A stretch of DNA of 64,000 bases, from the NCBI GenBank assembly GCA_011959285.1, contig BLLW01000004.1, positions 1 through 64,000 on the forward strand, given 5' to 3'. Source of the stretch: Lachnospiraceae bacterium (lineage in GTDB: Bacteria > Bacillota > Clostridia > Lachnospirales > Lachnospiraceae). The notes beneath the pieces were generated by a model, which searched no databases, was not told the origin of the DNA, and saw nothing but the letters and a program-made list of their open reading frames with translations. A program made the translations under genes and the position numbers. Positions 7,905 to 17,146 of this stretch are shown in pieces. Numbering within the stretch: the stretch's first letter is position 1; the number at the start of each line of letters is the position of its first letter.

Positions 7905-9544
7905 CCTGCCGCCTCATGTCTTTTCTTCTTCAACAAACCTAAAACCGCATAAAGAAAAATCAATATCCACGCCGCACCAATCCCTAAAAGGAGCGCCTTC
8001 GCAGTGATCGGAAGTTCCCCTAAATCCGCTTTATTTGAAGTGGCAAGACTGCCCTTATTCCCCATTTGATCAAGCCGGTATAAGGAAGCTGTATCACTAT
8101 ATAACTTATCTATATAAGCATCATCAATCTCCTGCCCCCGTCTGGCAGATTTAACCGTGCTTTCAATCAATTGTCCGGATGCATCCCGCAAAGATGCCGA
8201 GCCCACGAACACAGGTGTGACAAAGGTATGCTCGATATGCTCAAGCAGCATCCTTACCGCTTTAATCTTAATATCATAGTATCGTACATTGTCCTCACCG
8301 CCTCTCGAAAGATAATCCTGATATTCCGCAGATTCCTGTGCCTTTGCCGTTACCGGCACATACCCTTCCGTTTCCGAATAGGCAATCTGCACCTCATTGG
8401 TAAGCAGGTATTGGACAAACAACCAAGAAGCCATGACCTCCTGCCCGTCTTCTTTATTGAAAATACACACCGAGGGTCCTTGGGAAATCATCTGAGGATG
8501 TTCCGTGTCAAATTGCGGAATCGGCATGATTTCCGTCTCAAAATCCACAATCTTGTCCTCGCTGATATCACACAGCGGCGCATGGGTCCCCATCCAGGTA
8601 GCTCCTGCAGTAGAATCAATGGCAAAGATACATTGCCCGGCATTTAAAAAATTGGCTGGATAGCTTGAAATCTTGAAGGTGGAGAACGCACCGCTTTCGG
8701 CGTGCTCCGCTATGGTCAGAAGCTGTTCTTTCGTAGTATCATTGAACAACAGGATTTCGCCGCTGTCCGTGGAATAACCGGCGTCCTTTTGTTTCAACGT
8801 CTGAATCATCATATTATCTGTAGACTTATAGATAAAAGGAATCATGACCTTCTGCCCGTTGATCAGGAAATTTCCCTCCGCATCCTTCTCCATCGCCGCC
8901 TCGGAAACCTCCCATATAAAGTCCCAGGTGAGCGTCTCCGGCAATGTATATCCCAGCGCCTCCACGTAGGTTTTGTTGATATAACACGCCTCCGATGAGC
9001 GCATATAGGGAAGTGCATAATAGTGACCGCCAAACGCACATTCCTCCAAAAACTTTGGAATAATCTCATCTACCTTCGGAGCATCGAACAAAACCTCGCT
9101 CCCACCAAGCCCATACTTTTCATCTACAAACAGTTCCTCAAGGGGGACCACCAAATTACTTCCCGTCAAATAAGTTGCAATATGATCAGGATAGGTGATG
9201 CAGACATTGGGCGTGGTATTTGTTGCAATATTAGTTATTACATCATTGTAAATCTTACCGTAATCCGTATAAAGACGCAGGTTCACGGTAATATTGGGGT
9301 ACAACGATTCAAAGTCCTCAATCGCCTTTTCATAGATTGCAGTCTGTGTCTTATTCGTATCATTCTTTGCCCAGAAGGTAATCTCATACTCCTTGGAAAG
9401 ATTAAATTCTTCCGGAATCTCAAAAGCCGCCATCCCCGTCTGACCATGGCATCCGGTCAGAGTAAACAAACCTCCAATTAAAACAGTCGGACACAAAATC
9501 CCTGATAGGATACGCAGCGTATGCTCTTTCCACCTTTTATTCAT
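7901..9544 (-). CDS. Sugar ABC transporter substrate-binding protein with an extra C-terminal membrane anchor
   Basis: Extracellular solute-binding protein of family 1 (547 residues, larger than the usual 420-450). The lipobox LTGC (C32) follows an unusually long hydrophobic N-terminus. The binding-protein body includes EYEITFWAKNDTNKTQTAIY and the mid-region PSVCIFNKEDGQEVMASWLF. Near the end a membrane segment (about 516-536, ALLLGIGAAWILIFLYAVLG) is followed by KKKRH, giving a second anchor. It is last in an ATPase-permease-permease-binding protein operon and overlaps the upstream permease by 4 bp (ATGA). The substrate is probably an oligosaccharide, by family, but not identifiable here. 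Confidence 0.9.
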   Translation of the reverse strand: MNKRWKEHTLRILSGILCPTVLIGGLFTLTGCHGQTGMAAFEIPEEFNLSKEYEITFWAKNDTNKTQTAIYEKAIEDFESLYPNITVNLRLYTDYGKIYNDVITNIATNTTPNVCITYPDHIATYLTGSNLVVPLEELFVDEKYGLGGSEVLFDAPKVDEIIPKFLEECAFGGHYYALPYMRSSEACYINKTYVEALGYTLPETLTWDFIWEVSEAAMEKDAEGNFLINGQKVMIPFIYKSTDNMMIQTLKQKDAGYSTDSGEILLFNDTTKEQLLTIAEHAESGAFSTFKISSYPANFLNAGQCIFAIDSTAGATWMGTHAPLCDISEDKIVDFETEIMPIPQFDTEHPQMISQGPSVCIFNKEDGQEVMASWLFVQYLLTNEVQIAYSETEGYVPVTAKAQESAEYQDYLSRGGEDNVRYYDIKIKAVRMLLEHIEHTFVTPVFVGSASLRDASGQLIESTVKSARRGQEIDDAYIDKLYSDTASLYRLDQMGNKGSLATSNKADLGELPITAKALLLGIGAAWILIFLYAVLGLLKKKRHEAAG

Positions 9545-10416
9545 CCCTTTGTTCCTCCTCTTGACACCCCTTCCATGACTTTCTTGTGAAATATCAAGAA
9601 TAAAACAATCAAGGGAACAGAAATGACCACCACCGCCGCCATCATTGCCGGAATATTTTCGCGACCAAATCCATTTTCCCTTATCTCCTGAATCCCGTTT
9701 GAAACCAGATAATAATTTTCATCATCCGTAATCAGCCGGGGCCATACATAAGAATTCCAGCACTCGATTACCTTAAGGATCGTAATTGTGATGAGCGTCG
9801 GCTTAGAAATCGGTATCATCACCTTAAACAAATACTTTAAATCAGAGGTTCCGTCCACCTTTGCCGCATAGTACAGACTGTCCGGTATCTGCTCAAAATT
9901 TTCTTTTAAAAGATACACGTAAAAGACGGACATGACAGAGGGCAAAATAAGTCCCTCAAAGGAATTGCGCATATCAAGATTGGTAACCGTCACAAAATTT
10001 GTGATGATCACCAGCTCATTTGGAATCATCATCAGCGACAGAAAAATCACAAACAAGATATTCTTCCCCTTAAAGTCAAGCCTTGCAAAAGCAAACGCCG
10101 CCAGGATGATTACCGCCAGCATGACCGCAGTCGTCACCACCGCGAACAGCAACGTGTTCGCCAGATATTTTCCAAGAGGCACTGTAGTAAATGCATCCGC
10201 ATAATTCTGCAGTGTAGGCGATAATGTAAAGAACTTCGGAATATACTCCGAATTGTAAGCGCCGTAACTCTTTACCGAAGTCAGCACCATCCAGTAAAAG
10301 GGAAACAAGACGATAACTGCCCAAAAGATAAGAAGCACATAAGTAATGACTCCAAACACTTTCTTCCGCATCCGCGCCTCTTTTTCAATTTTATAAAAGT
10401 CTATTTTAGGATCCAT
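9541..10416 (-). CDS. Carbohydrate ABC transporter permease (MalG type)
   Basis: Inner-membrane permease subunit with six predicted membrane segments. The EAA loop reads YYAAKVDGTSDLKYLFKVMI, the contact for the ATPase. I choose the start MDPKIDFY at 10414-10416: GAGGGGG lies just upstream and this leaves a 10-bp gap to the previous gene, whereas the longer start at 10440 would overlap it and lacks a ribosome-binding site. About 291 residues, normal for MalG/UgpE. Partners are the permease at 10427 and the ATPase at 11345. Confidence 0.93.
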   Translation of the reverse strand: MDPKIDFYKIEKEARMRKKVFGVITYVLLIFWAVIVLFPFYWMVLTSVKSYGAYNSEYIPKFFTLSPTLQNYADAFTTVPLGKYLANTLLFAVVTTAVMLAVIILAAFAFARLDFKGKNILFVIFLSLMMIPNELVIITNFVTVTNLDMRNSFEGLILPSVMSVFYVYLLKENFEQIPDSLYYAAKVDGTSDLKYLFKVMIPISKPTLITITILKVIECWNSYVWPRLITDDENYYLVSNGIQEIRENGFGRENIPAMMAAVVVISVPLIVLFLIFHKKVMEGVSRGGTKG

Positions 10417-10426
10417 GTCAGCCCCC

Positions 10427-11332
10427 TCAATAATGAACATTCTTTTTGCTGATCAGTAAGTTGATGCATGTAATCGTGAGCACAATCGCAAACAAAATAA
10501 TTGCCGCAGCAGCAGCATAGGAAGGATACCCCCCACTGTCACCATAAAGCATATCATACACGTAACCCACAATCGTATTCATCTCCGCCGCATTCAAATT
10601 GGTGCCGAACAACGCCACCACATCGCTGTACGCCTTAAATGCACCGATAAATCCTGTAATAATCAGGTAAAAAATCATAGGGGAGATCATCGGCAGGGTA
10701 ATCCTCATAAAGGTCCTAAGCTTCGATGTGCCATCCACCTTTGCCGCGTTATAGTACTCCTGACTGACAGAAGCAAGCGCGCTTGTGAGTATCAAAATCT
10801 TAAAAGGCATAACCACCCATATGGTATAAAAGCAAAGCACGAACATCTTTGCCCAATAAGGTCCCTCAATGAAGTCTACGCTTGATCCTCCGAACCAGTT
10901 AATGAGAAGGTTGATGAATCCATCAGAATATGCCGTTTTTTTGAACAGAATCATGAACACCAATCCTACCGCCAGCGTATTTGTCACATAGGGCAGAAAA
11001 TAGACCGTCTGAAGCAGATTCCTTAAAGGTTTAATGGAATTGAGACCTACCGAAATAAGCAGGGCGATCCCTGTAGATAAAGGTACCGTGATGATGACCA
11101 ATAAGAATGTATTCTTTACCGCCTGCAAGAAATACGGATCATGCAGGACATAAGAATAATTATAAACCCCCACGCCGAAATACGTCTGGGACGCTGAATT
11201 ATACCCCTCCTCAAAGGAATAGATAAAAACGTCAATGAGAGGGTATACCATAAAGATTCCAAGAAAAAGAAGTGCCGGCAAAAGATACAGCCAGCCCTTC
11301 AAGCCACTGTTTTTCCATATATTTTTCATCAT
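10427..11332 (-). CDS. Carbohydrate ABC transporter permease (MalF/UgpA type)
   Basis: First permease of the operon, 301 residues with about six membrane segments. The EAA-loop sequence is YYNAAKVDGTSKLRTFMRIT. A ribosome-binding site (AAGGAG) lies upstream of the double ATG start. It sits 12 bp downstream of the ATPase gene, consistent with co-transcription and a heterodimeric channel with the MalG-type partner. Confidence 0.93.
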   Translation of the reverse strand: MMKNIWKNSGLKGWLYLLPALLFLGIFMVYPLIDVFIYSFEEGYNSASQTYFGVGVYNYSYVLHDPYFLQAVKNTFLLVIITVPLSTGIALLISVGLNSIKPLRNLLQTVYFLPYVTNTLAVGLVFMILFKKTAYSDGFINLLINWFGGSSVDFIEGPYWAKMFVLCFYTIWVVMPFKILILTSALASVSQEYYNAAKVDGTSKLRTFMRITLPMISPMIFYLIITGFIGAFKAYSDVVALFGTNLNAAEMNTIVGYVYDMLYGDSGGYPSYAAAAAIILFAIVLTITCINLLISKKNVHY

Positions 11333-11344
11333 TTCCCGCGCTCC

Positions 11345-12439
11345 TTAAAATTTTATTCTTTCTTCCGTTTCTTTATCGAAAAGGAGCACCTTGCGGGGCA
11401 CGAGCGCAAATCTAACCATCCCCTGCTGCATATTCACATTGTTTTCTGTACCGATAATTGCACGAATTGCCGGATTAAGCGAAGCCTTATTTTCTGCTAC
11501 CACGCTGATATCACGTCCCATCACTTCGACGCGGCTTAGTTTACAGCACATCGGACCATTTTCCTGCAAAAGAAACCCTTCCGGTCTGATTCCCACATAA
11601 ACTTCCCTTTCGGAAAGTCCCTTCATATCCAGCACAGCATCCTCGCCTATATACAACCTTTCATCCCTAACCTGCCCGTCAAAGACATTAATGGGCGGCG
11701 TCCCTAAAAACTTTGCAACAAACAGATTCCTGGGATCATCATACACATCCTGAGGCTTACCGATCTGATGCGCCACACCATCCTTCATCACCACGATTCT
11801 GTCCGATATACTCATCGCCTCCTCTTGGTCATGGGTCACAAAAATAGTAGTAATCTTCGTCTCCCTTTGTATCCTGCGAATTTCTTCTCTCGTCTGAAGC
11901 CGCAGCCGGGCGTCCAAATTAGAAAGCGGTTCATCCAGCAAAAGTACCCGTGGTATCTTCACCAGCGCACGTGCAATCGCTACACGTTGCTGCTGCCCTC
12001 CTGAAAGCTGACCCGGTTTACGGTCCATCAATTCATCGATCTGTACCAACTTCGCCGCCTCATACGCCTTCTTACCCATTTCCTCCTTAGAAAGCTTGTC
12101 CTTCCCTTTCAAATTCTGCAAAGGGAACAAAATATTCTGCTTTACCGTCAAATGCGGATAAAGCGCATAATTCTGGAACACCAGTCCAACCCCCCTGTTT
12201 TCTGGCGGCAAATCCGTTACATCATCTTCTCCAAAAAAAATCCTCCCACTGGTAGGCTTTTGCAGACCGCTGATCAAATTCAGCGTGGTGCTCTTGCCGC
12301 ATCCCGAAGGACCTAGAAGACCAATCAATTCCCCATCCGGAATCGTAAAAGAAAAATCGCTGACAGCAACCACGTCCTCACGGTTCTTTCTGTCACGGCT
12401 TGGAAATATCTTCGTCAAATTCTGCAAAACAACTTCCAT
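11345..12439 (-). CDS. Sugar ABC transporter ATP-binding protein (MsmK/UgpC/MalK type)
   Basis: ATPase that powers the two permeases downstream. The 364-residue protein has Walker A GPSGCGKST, Q-loop FQNYALYPHLTV, signature LSGGQQQR, Walker B VLLLDEP with the D-loop SNLDA, and the switch His in VTHDQEE. A C-terminal TOBE/OB-like regulatory region begins at about residue 240 (PINVFDGQVRDE). It is first in its operon, behind a strong promoter (12495-12523). A second, closely related ATPase is encoded at 38177. Confidence 0.95.
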   Translation of the reverse strand: MEVVLQNLTKIFPSRDRKNREDVVAVSDFSFTIPDGELIGLLGPSGCGKSTTLNLISGLQKPTSGRIFFGEDDVTDLPPENRGVGLVFQNYALYPHLTVKQNILFPLQNLKGKDKLSKEEMGKKAYEAAKLVQIDELMDRKPGQLSGGQQQRVAIARALVKIPRVLLLDEPLSNLDARLRLQTREEIRRIQRETKITTIFVTHDQEEAMSISDRIVVMKDGVAHQIGKPQDVYDDPRNLFVAKFLGTPPINVFDGQVRDERLYIGEDAVLDMKGLSEREVYVGIRPEGFLLQENGPMCCKLSRVEVMGRDISVVAENKASLNPAIRAIIGTENNVNMQQGMVRFALVPRKVLLFDKETEERIKF

Positions 12440-12494
12440 ATCAGCACCTACACCTTTCCCTTACTGTACTTTTACAGACCTCACTCCTTTTCAC

Positions 12495-12523
12495 ATTATA
12501 CTGAAAAAAATAATATATGTCCA
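12495..12523 (-). promoter_or_regulatory. Promoter of the first sugar ABC operon
   Basis: On the minus strand, TGGACA (12518-12523), a 17-bp spacer and a perfect TATAAT (12495-12500). Just upstream is AAGTAAACGGTAAAA, which resembles one half of a LacI/cre-type operator but is not a convincing dyad. Confidence 0.78.
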
Positions 12524-12557
12524 GATTTTACCGTTTACTTGTATCCGCGACTATAGC

Positions 12558-12586
12558 TTGCCATTTCCGTCTGCCTATTTTATAAT
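12558..12586 (+). promoter_or_regulatory. Promoter of the DUF6553-like gene
   Basis: TTGCCA (12558-12563), a 17-bp spacer and a perfect TATAAT (12581-12586), 31 bp before the start codon. Divergent from the ABC operon promoter about 40 bp away. Confidence 0.8.
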
Positions 12587-12617
12587 GAATTAACAACATG
12601 GAAATGAGGATTATTAT

Positions 12618-13232
12618 ATGCTGTTAAAGAAGAAGGATCTGCCCGAATTTGATTATTTGGAAGGCTGGCCTGCGCATTACTTTGAGATTAAAAATATTAT
12701 TAAGAGAAAAGAATATTTAGAAAAAGCGATTGATTTGAGTTTGGACCCTGCACATGATGCGTATCGGATGAAATTTCTGAAAAAGCGGTTCTTTAGTGAA
12801 AATAAAAAAGGAACCGCAGACTCTTTTATGCTTGCATGGATTATGATCAAAGCTGCGGCTGCTTCAAAGGATTCTTTTATGATCAAAAGGCAAACACGAG
12901 AATTAGAAAATAATTTAAAAAATTTATGTTTATATGACTTTACCTGCGAAAATGGAGATGAACAGCAGGTTCTCGAGGAAGAATGGAATGATTTTGCAAG
13001 GTGTTACCTTGCCTCCTGTGTAGAAAGCAAAAGCTATTGTTCCACTCTCTTTAACATGGTGCCCCTGCAGGATAGCGCCATCGCCAGAAAGATTGTTGCA
13101 GAAGTCAATCTGGTCACCCTCACATATCCCGCAGCATTTGGAATGGAGACGCATATGGCGCCGCTTCGACAGATTTTAATCCGTACCTTCTGCCATATGA
13201 TTGAAAATGGAAGTTCCTACTGGAATTTATAG
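12618..13232 (+). CDS. DUF6553-like protein of unknown function
   Basis: A 204-residue, soluble, mostly helical protein. Features include FDYLEGWPAHYFEIKN near the start, then DPAHDAYRMKFLKKRFF, a Lys/Glu-rich helical middle, and a late Tyr/Phe-rich segment (SYCSTLFNMVPLQDS). I recall this pattern as DUF6553, found mainly in Lachnospiraceae, but I cannot confirm it here. There is no signal peptide or transmembrane segment. It is monocistronic, with its own promoter, and convergent with the galactose-type operon end, from which it is separated by only 8 bp. No function is known to me. Confidence 0.75.
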   Translation: MLLKKKDLPEFDYLEGWPAHYFEIKNIIKRKEYLEKAIDLSLDPAHDAYRMKFLKKRFFSENKKGTADSFMLAWIMIKAAAASKDSFMIKRQTRELENNLKNLCLYDFTCENGDEQQVLEEEWNDFARCYLASCVESKSYCSTLFNMVPLQDSAIARKIVAEVNLVTLTYPAAFGMETHMAPLRQILIRTFCHMIENGSSYWNL

Positions 13233-13240
13233 CTTCTGCC

Positions 13241-14278
13241 TTATTTCAGATACTGGTATACATCCTCCGATAATATTTTCTGATAGGGCAGACGGATATA
13301 CTTTCCATCTTCCAGATTTAACTCAGACGTATCCTGATCTGTGGCAAGAGCATAGGCCAGGTCAAGCATTCCCCTTGCCTGTCCTTCCTTGTCATTGTAA
13401 ACCGTTCCTGCCATTTCTCCGCTCTTTACAGACTCAAGCCCCACATCGGTTCCATCGATTCCTACCACAACGGGCCATTCTTCGGGTGAGATTTCTGCCG
13501 CCTTTAAAGCATCGATGGCGCCCAGCGCCATATCGTCATTGTTTGCAAGAATCAATTCGATCTGTTTCCCGTATTCATTCAACATCTGTGCCGTTTTTGT
13601 CTGTGCCTGTGCCCGGTTCCAGTTGGCAATGGCATAGCCCAGCTTCTCTACCTCAATACCATTGTCTGTGATTGTACTGACAGAATATTCTGTCCGCACA
13701 ATAGAATCCTGATGCCCGGCCTCCCCCTCCAAAATCACATACTGAAAAATACCGTCGCCGTTTTTATCCACAGAAGGATCTTCTTTAAAGGCTTGGGCTG
13801 CAATTTCTCCTTCCATGATTCCCGATTCAAGCGCTTTTGCCCCCACATAATAAAGCTGATTCCAGCGCTCTAAGTCTTCCGCCACTAATTCCCTGTTAAA
13901 AAACACGACTGGTACATTTTTACTTTCTGCCATATCAATAATCGTGGTCGGCTCTGTCCTGTCTACCAAATTGACACAGATTACATCACATCCATCTTCC
14001 AGCATTTCCTCCACCTGTGCATTCTGTGTGGACTGCGAAGCCGAAGCATTGTACACATCAATGTTGATTGCTATACCGGTCTCCCCCGTTTTTTGCCTTG
14101 CATATACCTTAAAAGACTCCATCAGTTGGGAGACAAAAGTATCATATTGGTCATATACTGTTACCCCTATTCTGATACTTTCCACTTTATCATCTTTTTC
14201 CTGCCTGCCACATCCTGCACACAGCGTCATGACTGCACATAACATACCGATTCCTATAAAAGCCTTCCCTTTTCCCAT
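13241..14278 (-). CDS. Galactose/glucose-binding lipoprotein (MglB-like), distal copy
   Basis: Periplasmic-binding-protein type 1 (345 residues) with lipobox LCAGC (C23). The sugar-binding fold is recognisable from IRIGVTVYDQYDTF, VVFFNREL and ILANNDDMALGAIDALK. The loop DKNGDGIFQYVILEG corresponds to the EF-hand-like calcium loop of E. coli MglB. It is the last gene of the galactose-type operon, 35 bp after the membrane-tethered binding protein, and is the second MglB-like protein there, about 9 kb from the first. It may be an alternative receptor for the same permease or a ligand presenter to the adjacent sensor. Confidence 0.9.
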   Translation of the reverse strand: MGKGKAFIGIGMLCAVMTLCAGCGRQEKDDKVESIRIGVTVYDQYDTFVSQLMESFKVYARQKTGETGIAINIDVYNASASQSTQNAQVEEMLEDGCDVICVNLVDRTEPTTIIDMAESKNVPVVFFNRELVAEDLERWNQLYYVGAKALESGIMEGEIAAQAFKEDPSVDKNGDGIFQYVILEGEAGHQDSIVRTEYSVSTITDNGIEVEKLGYAIANWNRAQAQTKTAQMLNEYGKQIELILANNDDMALGAIDALKAAEISPEEWPVVVGIDGTDVGLESVKSGEMAGTVYNDKEGQARGMLDLAYALATDQDTSELNLEDGKYIRLPYQKILSEDVYQYLK

Positions 14279-14313
14279 ACCGTATTTCCTCTCTCCCGCT
14301 GCATTGGGGCTTT

Positions 14314-15294
14314 CTACTGAACAATTGGAAACAGGATTTTTTGATTATCTTCCTTATACAGATTCGTCTGGTCTATGACCAGATAATCAACCTCCATGCT
14401 CTCAGCCCTTGACAAGCGATATTTCAGCTGCCTTGCCACTTCTTCCATACTCAGATATCCCATATTGAACTCATTAGGCACCACAAGCGACTTTATCCAT
14501 CCCTTGTCCAGATAATATACCGCCTTTTCCGAACATCCTACTCCATATAAAAGACAGCTTTCTTTTCTTTCTTCTCCTTCGCCGATAAGATAATCTACTG
14601 CCAACTCTGTCTCGCCGTTTCCAAGCGCTATTATAATATCCACAGGTATCTCTTGATTTTTTTCAGAAAGTTCTCTAATCATATTTTCATAACTTCCCTC
14701 CAACACCCACAAAATCTCTCCGCTTTCCCGGGGAAGAACCTGCTCAATGCCGGCAAGGCGCTGCTGTATTGCAATCTGCTTTTGATTACCGCATAATATA
14801 CCGATTCTTTTCTTTTCGCCGGAAATTTCAATCTGTTGCATGACCTCCCTGCCAAGCGCTGTCCCGATTGACATATTGTCAGGTCCCGTAACAGGATACA
14901 CCCCCTGAGGTTCGACATCACTCTCAATTAACATTACTGCTGTCTGTGCTGCTGCTTCCCCAAGCACATCCATTTCCGCATCATCAAAAGCCATCTGTAT
15001 AATCAATCCTTCCGTGCCGCTGCGCAGCTCCCGGACAACAAGCTCCATTTCCTCTTCTGCATCATCAAATTCCCCGGAAAACACATAATTAAGATTAATA
15101 TTATGATCCTGTGCCGCCTGTTCAAGTCCCTGCCGCATGGCAATCCAACGGTCGTTATTGCTGTCTTCCAAAATCACCGAAACGGTATATGGTTTCTCCT
15201 CCTTACCAGCATCCAGCATCTCATACACAGCTCCCCCAATGACAATTATCAAAATCAGCATCAGCAGACCAAAGTATATTTTATTTCTATTCAT
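14314..15294 (-). CDS. Membrane-tethered sugar-binding-protein-like sensor
   Basis: A 326-residue protein with one N-terminal membrane segment (about residues 5-24, FGLLMLILIIVIGGAVYEML) and no lipobox, followed by a periplasmic-binding type 1 domain (YTVSVILEDSNNDRW, LIESDVEP, IIIALGNGETELAVDYL). The start MNRNKIYFG at 15292-15294 is chosen because AGAGGAG lies 7 bp upstream inside the end of the kinase gene, giving an 8-bp overlap. The tether and location directly after the histidine kinase suggest a ligand-sensing partner rather than a transport receptor; this is inference. Confidence 0.82.
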   Translation of the reverse strand: MNRNKIYFGLLMLILIIVIGGAVYEMLDAGKEEKPYTVSVILEDSNNDRWIAMRQGLEQAAQDHNINLNYVFSGEFDDAEEEMELVVRELRSGTEGLIIQMAFDDAEMDVLGEAAAQTAVMLIESDVEPQGVYPVTGPDNMSIGTALGREVMQQIEISGEKKRIGILCGNQKQIAIQQRLAGIEQVLPRESGEILWVLEGSYENMIRELSEKNQEIPVDIIIALGNGETELAVDYLIGEGEERKESCLLYGVGCSEKAVYYLDKGWIKSLVVPNEFNMGYLSMEEVARQLKYRLSRAESMEVDYLVIDQTNLYKEDNQKILFPIVQ

Positions 15295-17146
15295 CTGCCG
15301 TCTCCTCTCTCGGCTGCGCCTCCCTGCTGCCCTCAAGCTGTTCTATTGCATCCGTGCCATATAAAATACCTGGCAGATGAATCCGCACCGTGGTTCCTTC
15401 ATCAGGACAACTCTCAATCTCAAGTCCATACGGTCTGCCAAAGCGAAGCTGTATTCTGTTATGCACATTAATAAGACCTACTCCAGACCCGTGCTTACGT
15501 ACACGGTTGTTTTCCGTCAGAAGCTGTTCCACCATTTCTAAAGGCATGCCCAATCCATTGTCACAGACCTCAATATATATATCTTCCCCTTTCCGATACC
15601 CCCTGACCACAATTTCGCCGTCACCGTCCATGCACTCCACCCCGTAATAAATCGCATTTTCCAGAAGCGGCTGTACAATCAGTTTTACCGTACAGTAAGA
15701 AAGAATTTCTTCTTCTATCTGAAAATCCACTGTAAAAATATTTTTGTAGCGAATTTTCTGGATATTCATGTAATTTCTTGCATGCTTAATCTCATCCTCA
15801 ACGCTGATAATCGTCCTGCCACGGCTTAAGCTGATTCTGAACAGACTGGCAAGCTGGGTAATCATAAAGACAGCATCCTCATAACGTTCTCCCTCTATCA
15901 TCCACACGATAGAATCCAGCGTATTGTATAAGAAATGAGGATTAATTTGAGATTGAAGCGCATCCAACTCACTTTTACGCTTCTCCTCCTGTTCCACCAC
16001 AATATCCTTCATCAGCTGCTGGAGCTGTTCCACCGTAGCGCGGAGGGTCTTCCCCAGATGCTCTACCTCCATCGTGCCGCCTACATAAATGTCAGGGCTT
16101 AAATTGCCTGCTTCCCATTCCTTAACCGATCCATTCAGCTTCTGCAAAGGCTTTACAATACTTGCCGAAACCAGCTGGTTAAGAATAATCGTCGCCAAAA
16201 TCAGCAGTGCCACCAGCATGATTACAAACATACGCGTTCCGTAAAGCCCCATATTAAAGGAGCTCATGGGAATCACACTGACAATCTTCCAGCCTGTATA
16301 ACTCACCGTTTTTACCGTAATCAGCCTTCTTTCCCCATTGAAAATCTCCTGGTGGCTTCCATCCGGATAATCTGCCGCCGTCAGATTATTTTCTTCAAAA
16401 AGGCTGGTGTAAATCAGCTTCTGCTTAGGATGGTAAATAATTTCTCCATTACTGTCCATCAAATATACATATTCAGATGAATTATCCGTATTTGCCTTCT
16501 GCAATAGCTGCTCGATACTGCTGTAATTCATATCTACCAGCAGCATACCAAGGGTTGAATTTCCATGATCGGTAATCTCCACCGCTCTGCTCAGGGAAAC
16601 TACCCAATAATAACGATAACTCGTATTGTCAAAGAGATTCTGCACATGAGGAGTAGAAAAATGAATATTTTCCATTTGATCCATGGCATCGACAAACCAT
16701 TTCTGATTCGTGATGTCAGGATTTTCTTTCTCTGTCGCCACTGGCGCCGCTGCCACCAGCCTTCCATCATTGGTGTAGCATGCGATACTGATCAGATTAT
16801 CCTTGTTCGCCTCATAAAGAAGATTCATCTCCGCATCCATGGTATCTACTGCCAAATCTGTATTTTTAATAACACTGTAATACATTGCATCCGAAATGCG
16901 CCGCATGCCTCTTAAATAGGTTTCAAGCTTAATAGATGTTTGATTTAGAAGCTGCTCTGCGCTCTCCACCATCATGCCCTGCATCTGTTTTACAAACCGG
17001 CTGTACAGAGTTACGCTCAAAAGCCCCATGGTACAGGCAGAAATAATCGTAAAAGAAATCACAATCGTCATCTGAATCGAGCGCATCTTCGCATGCATTT
17101 TCATATATGAAATTAGCTTCAGATAAAGTTCTTTTATTATTTTCAT
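15287..17146 (-). CDS. Cache-domain sensor histidine kinase (YesM/LytS-like)
   Basis: 619-residue membrane sensor. The order is: membrane segment 1 (about 26-48), extracellular Cache-like domain (about 50-300), membrane segment 2 (about 305-327), HAMP (about 328-385), His_kinase with QINPHFLYNTLDS (phospho-acceptor His), and HATPase_c with NAIYYGV, DNGLGM and GSGVGLINVHNR. This is the YesM type that pairs with AraC-type response regulators such as its neighbour. The start overlaps the regulator's stop by 4 bp (ATGA), so the two are translationally coupled. Confidence 0.95.
   Translation of the reverse strand: MKIIKELYLKLISYMKMHAKMRSIQMTIVISFTIISACTMGLLSVTLYSRFVKQMQGMMVESAEQLLNQTSIKLETYLRGMRRISDAMYYSVIKNTDLAVDTMDAEMNLLYEANKDNLISIACYTNDGRLVAAAPVATEKENPDITNQKWFVDAMDQMENIHFSTPHVQNLFDNTSYRYYWVVSLSRAVEITDHGNSTLGMLLVDMNYSSIEQLLQKANTDNSSEYVYLMDSNGEIIYHPKQKLIYTSLFEENNLTAADYPDGSHQEIFNGERRLITVKTVSYTGWKIVSVIPMSSFNMGLYGTRMFVIMLVALLILATIILNQLVSASIVKPLQKLNGSVKEWEAGNLSPDIYVGGTMEVEHLGKTLRATVEQLQQLMKDIVVEQEEKRKSELDALQSQINPHFLYNTLDSIVWMIEGERYEDAVFMITQLASLFRISLSRGRTIISVEDEIKHARNYMNIQKIRYKNIFTVDFQIEEEILSYCTVKLIVQPLLENAIYYGVECMDGDGEIVVRGYRKGEDIYIEVCDNGLGMPLEMVEQLLTENNRVRKHGSGVGLINVHNRIQLRFGRPYGLEIESCPDEGTTVRIHLPGILYGTDAIEQLEGSREAQPREETADE

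Noticed and set aside
12495..12540. Full LacI/cre operator in the first ABC operon promoter
   Set aside because: AAGTAAACGGTAAAA has only one good half-site; the other half does not match, unlike the site at 34033-34044.
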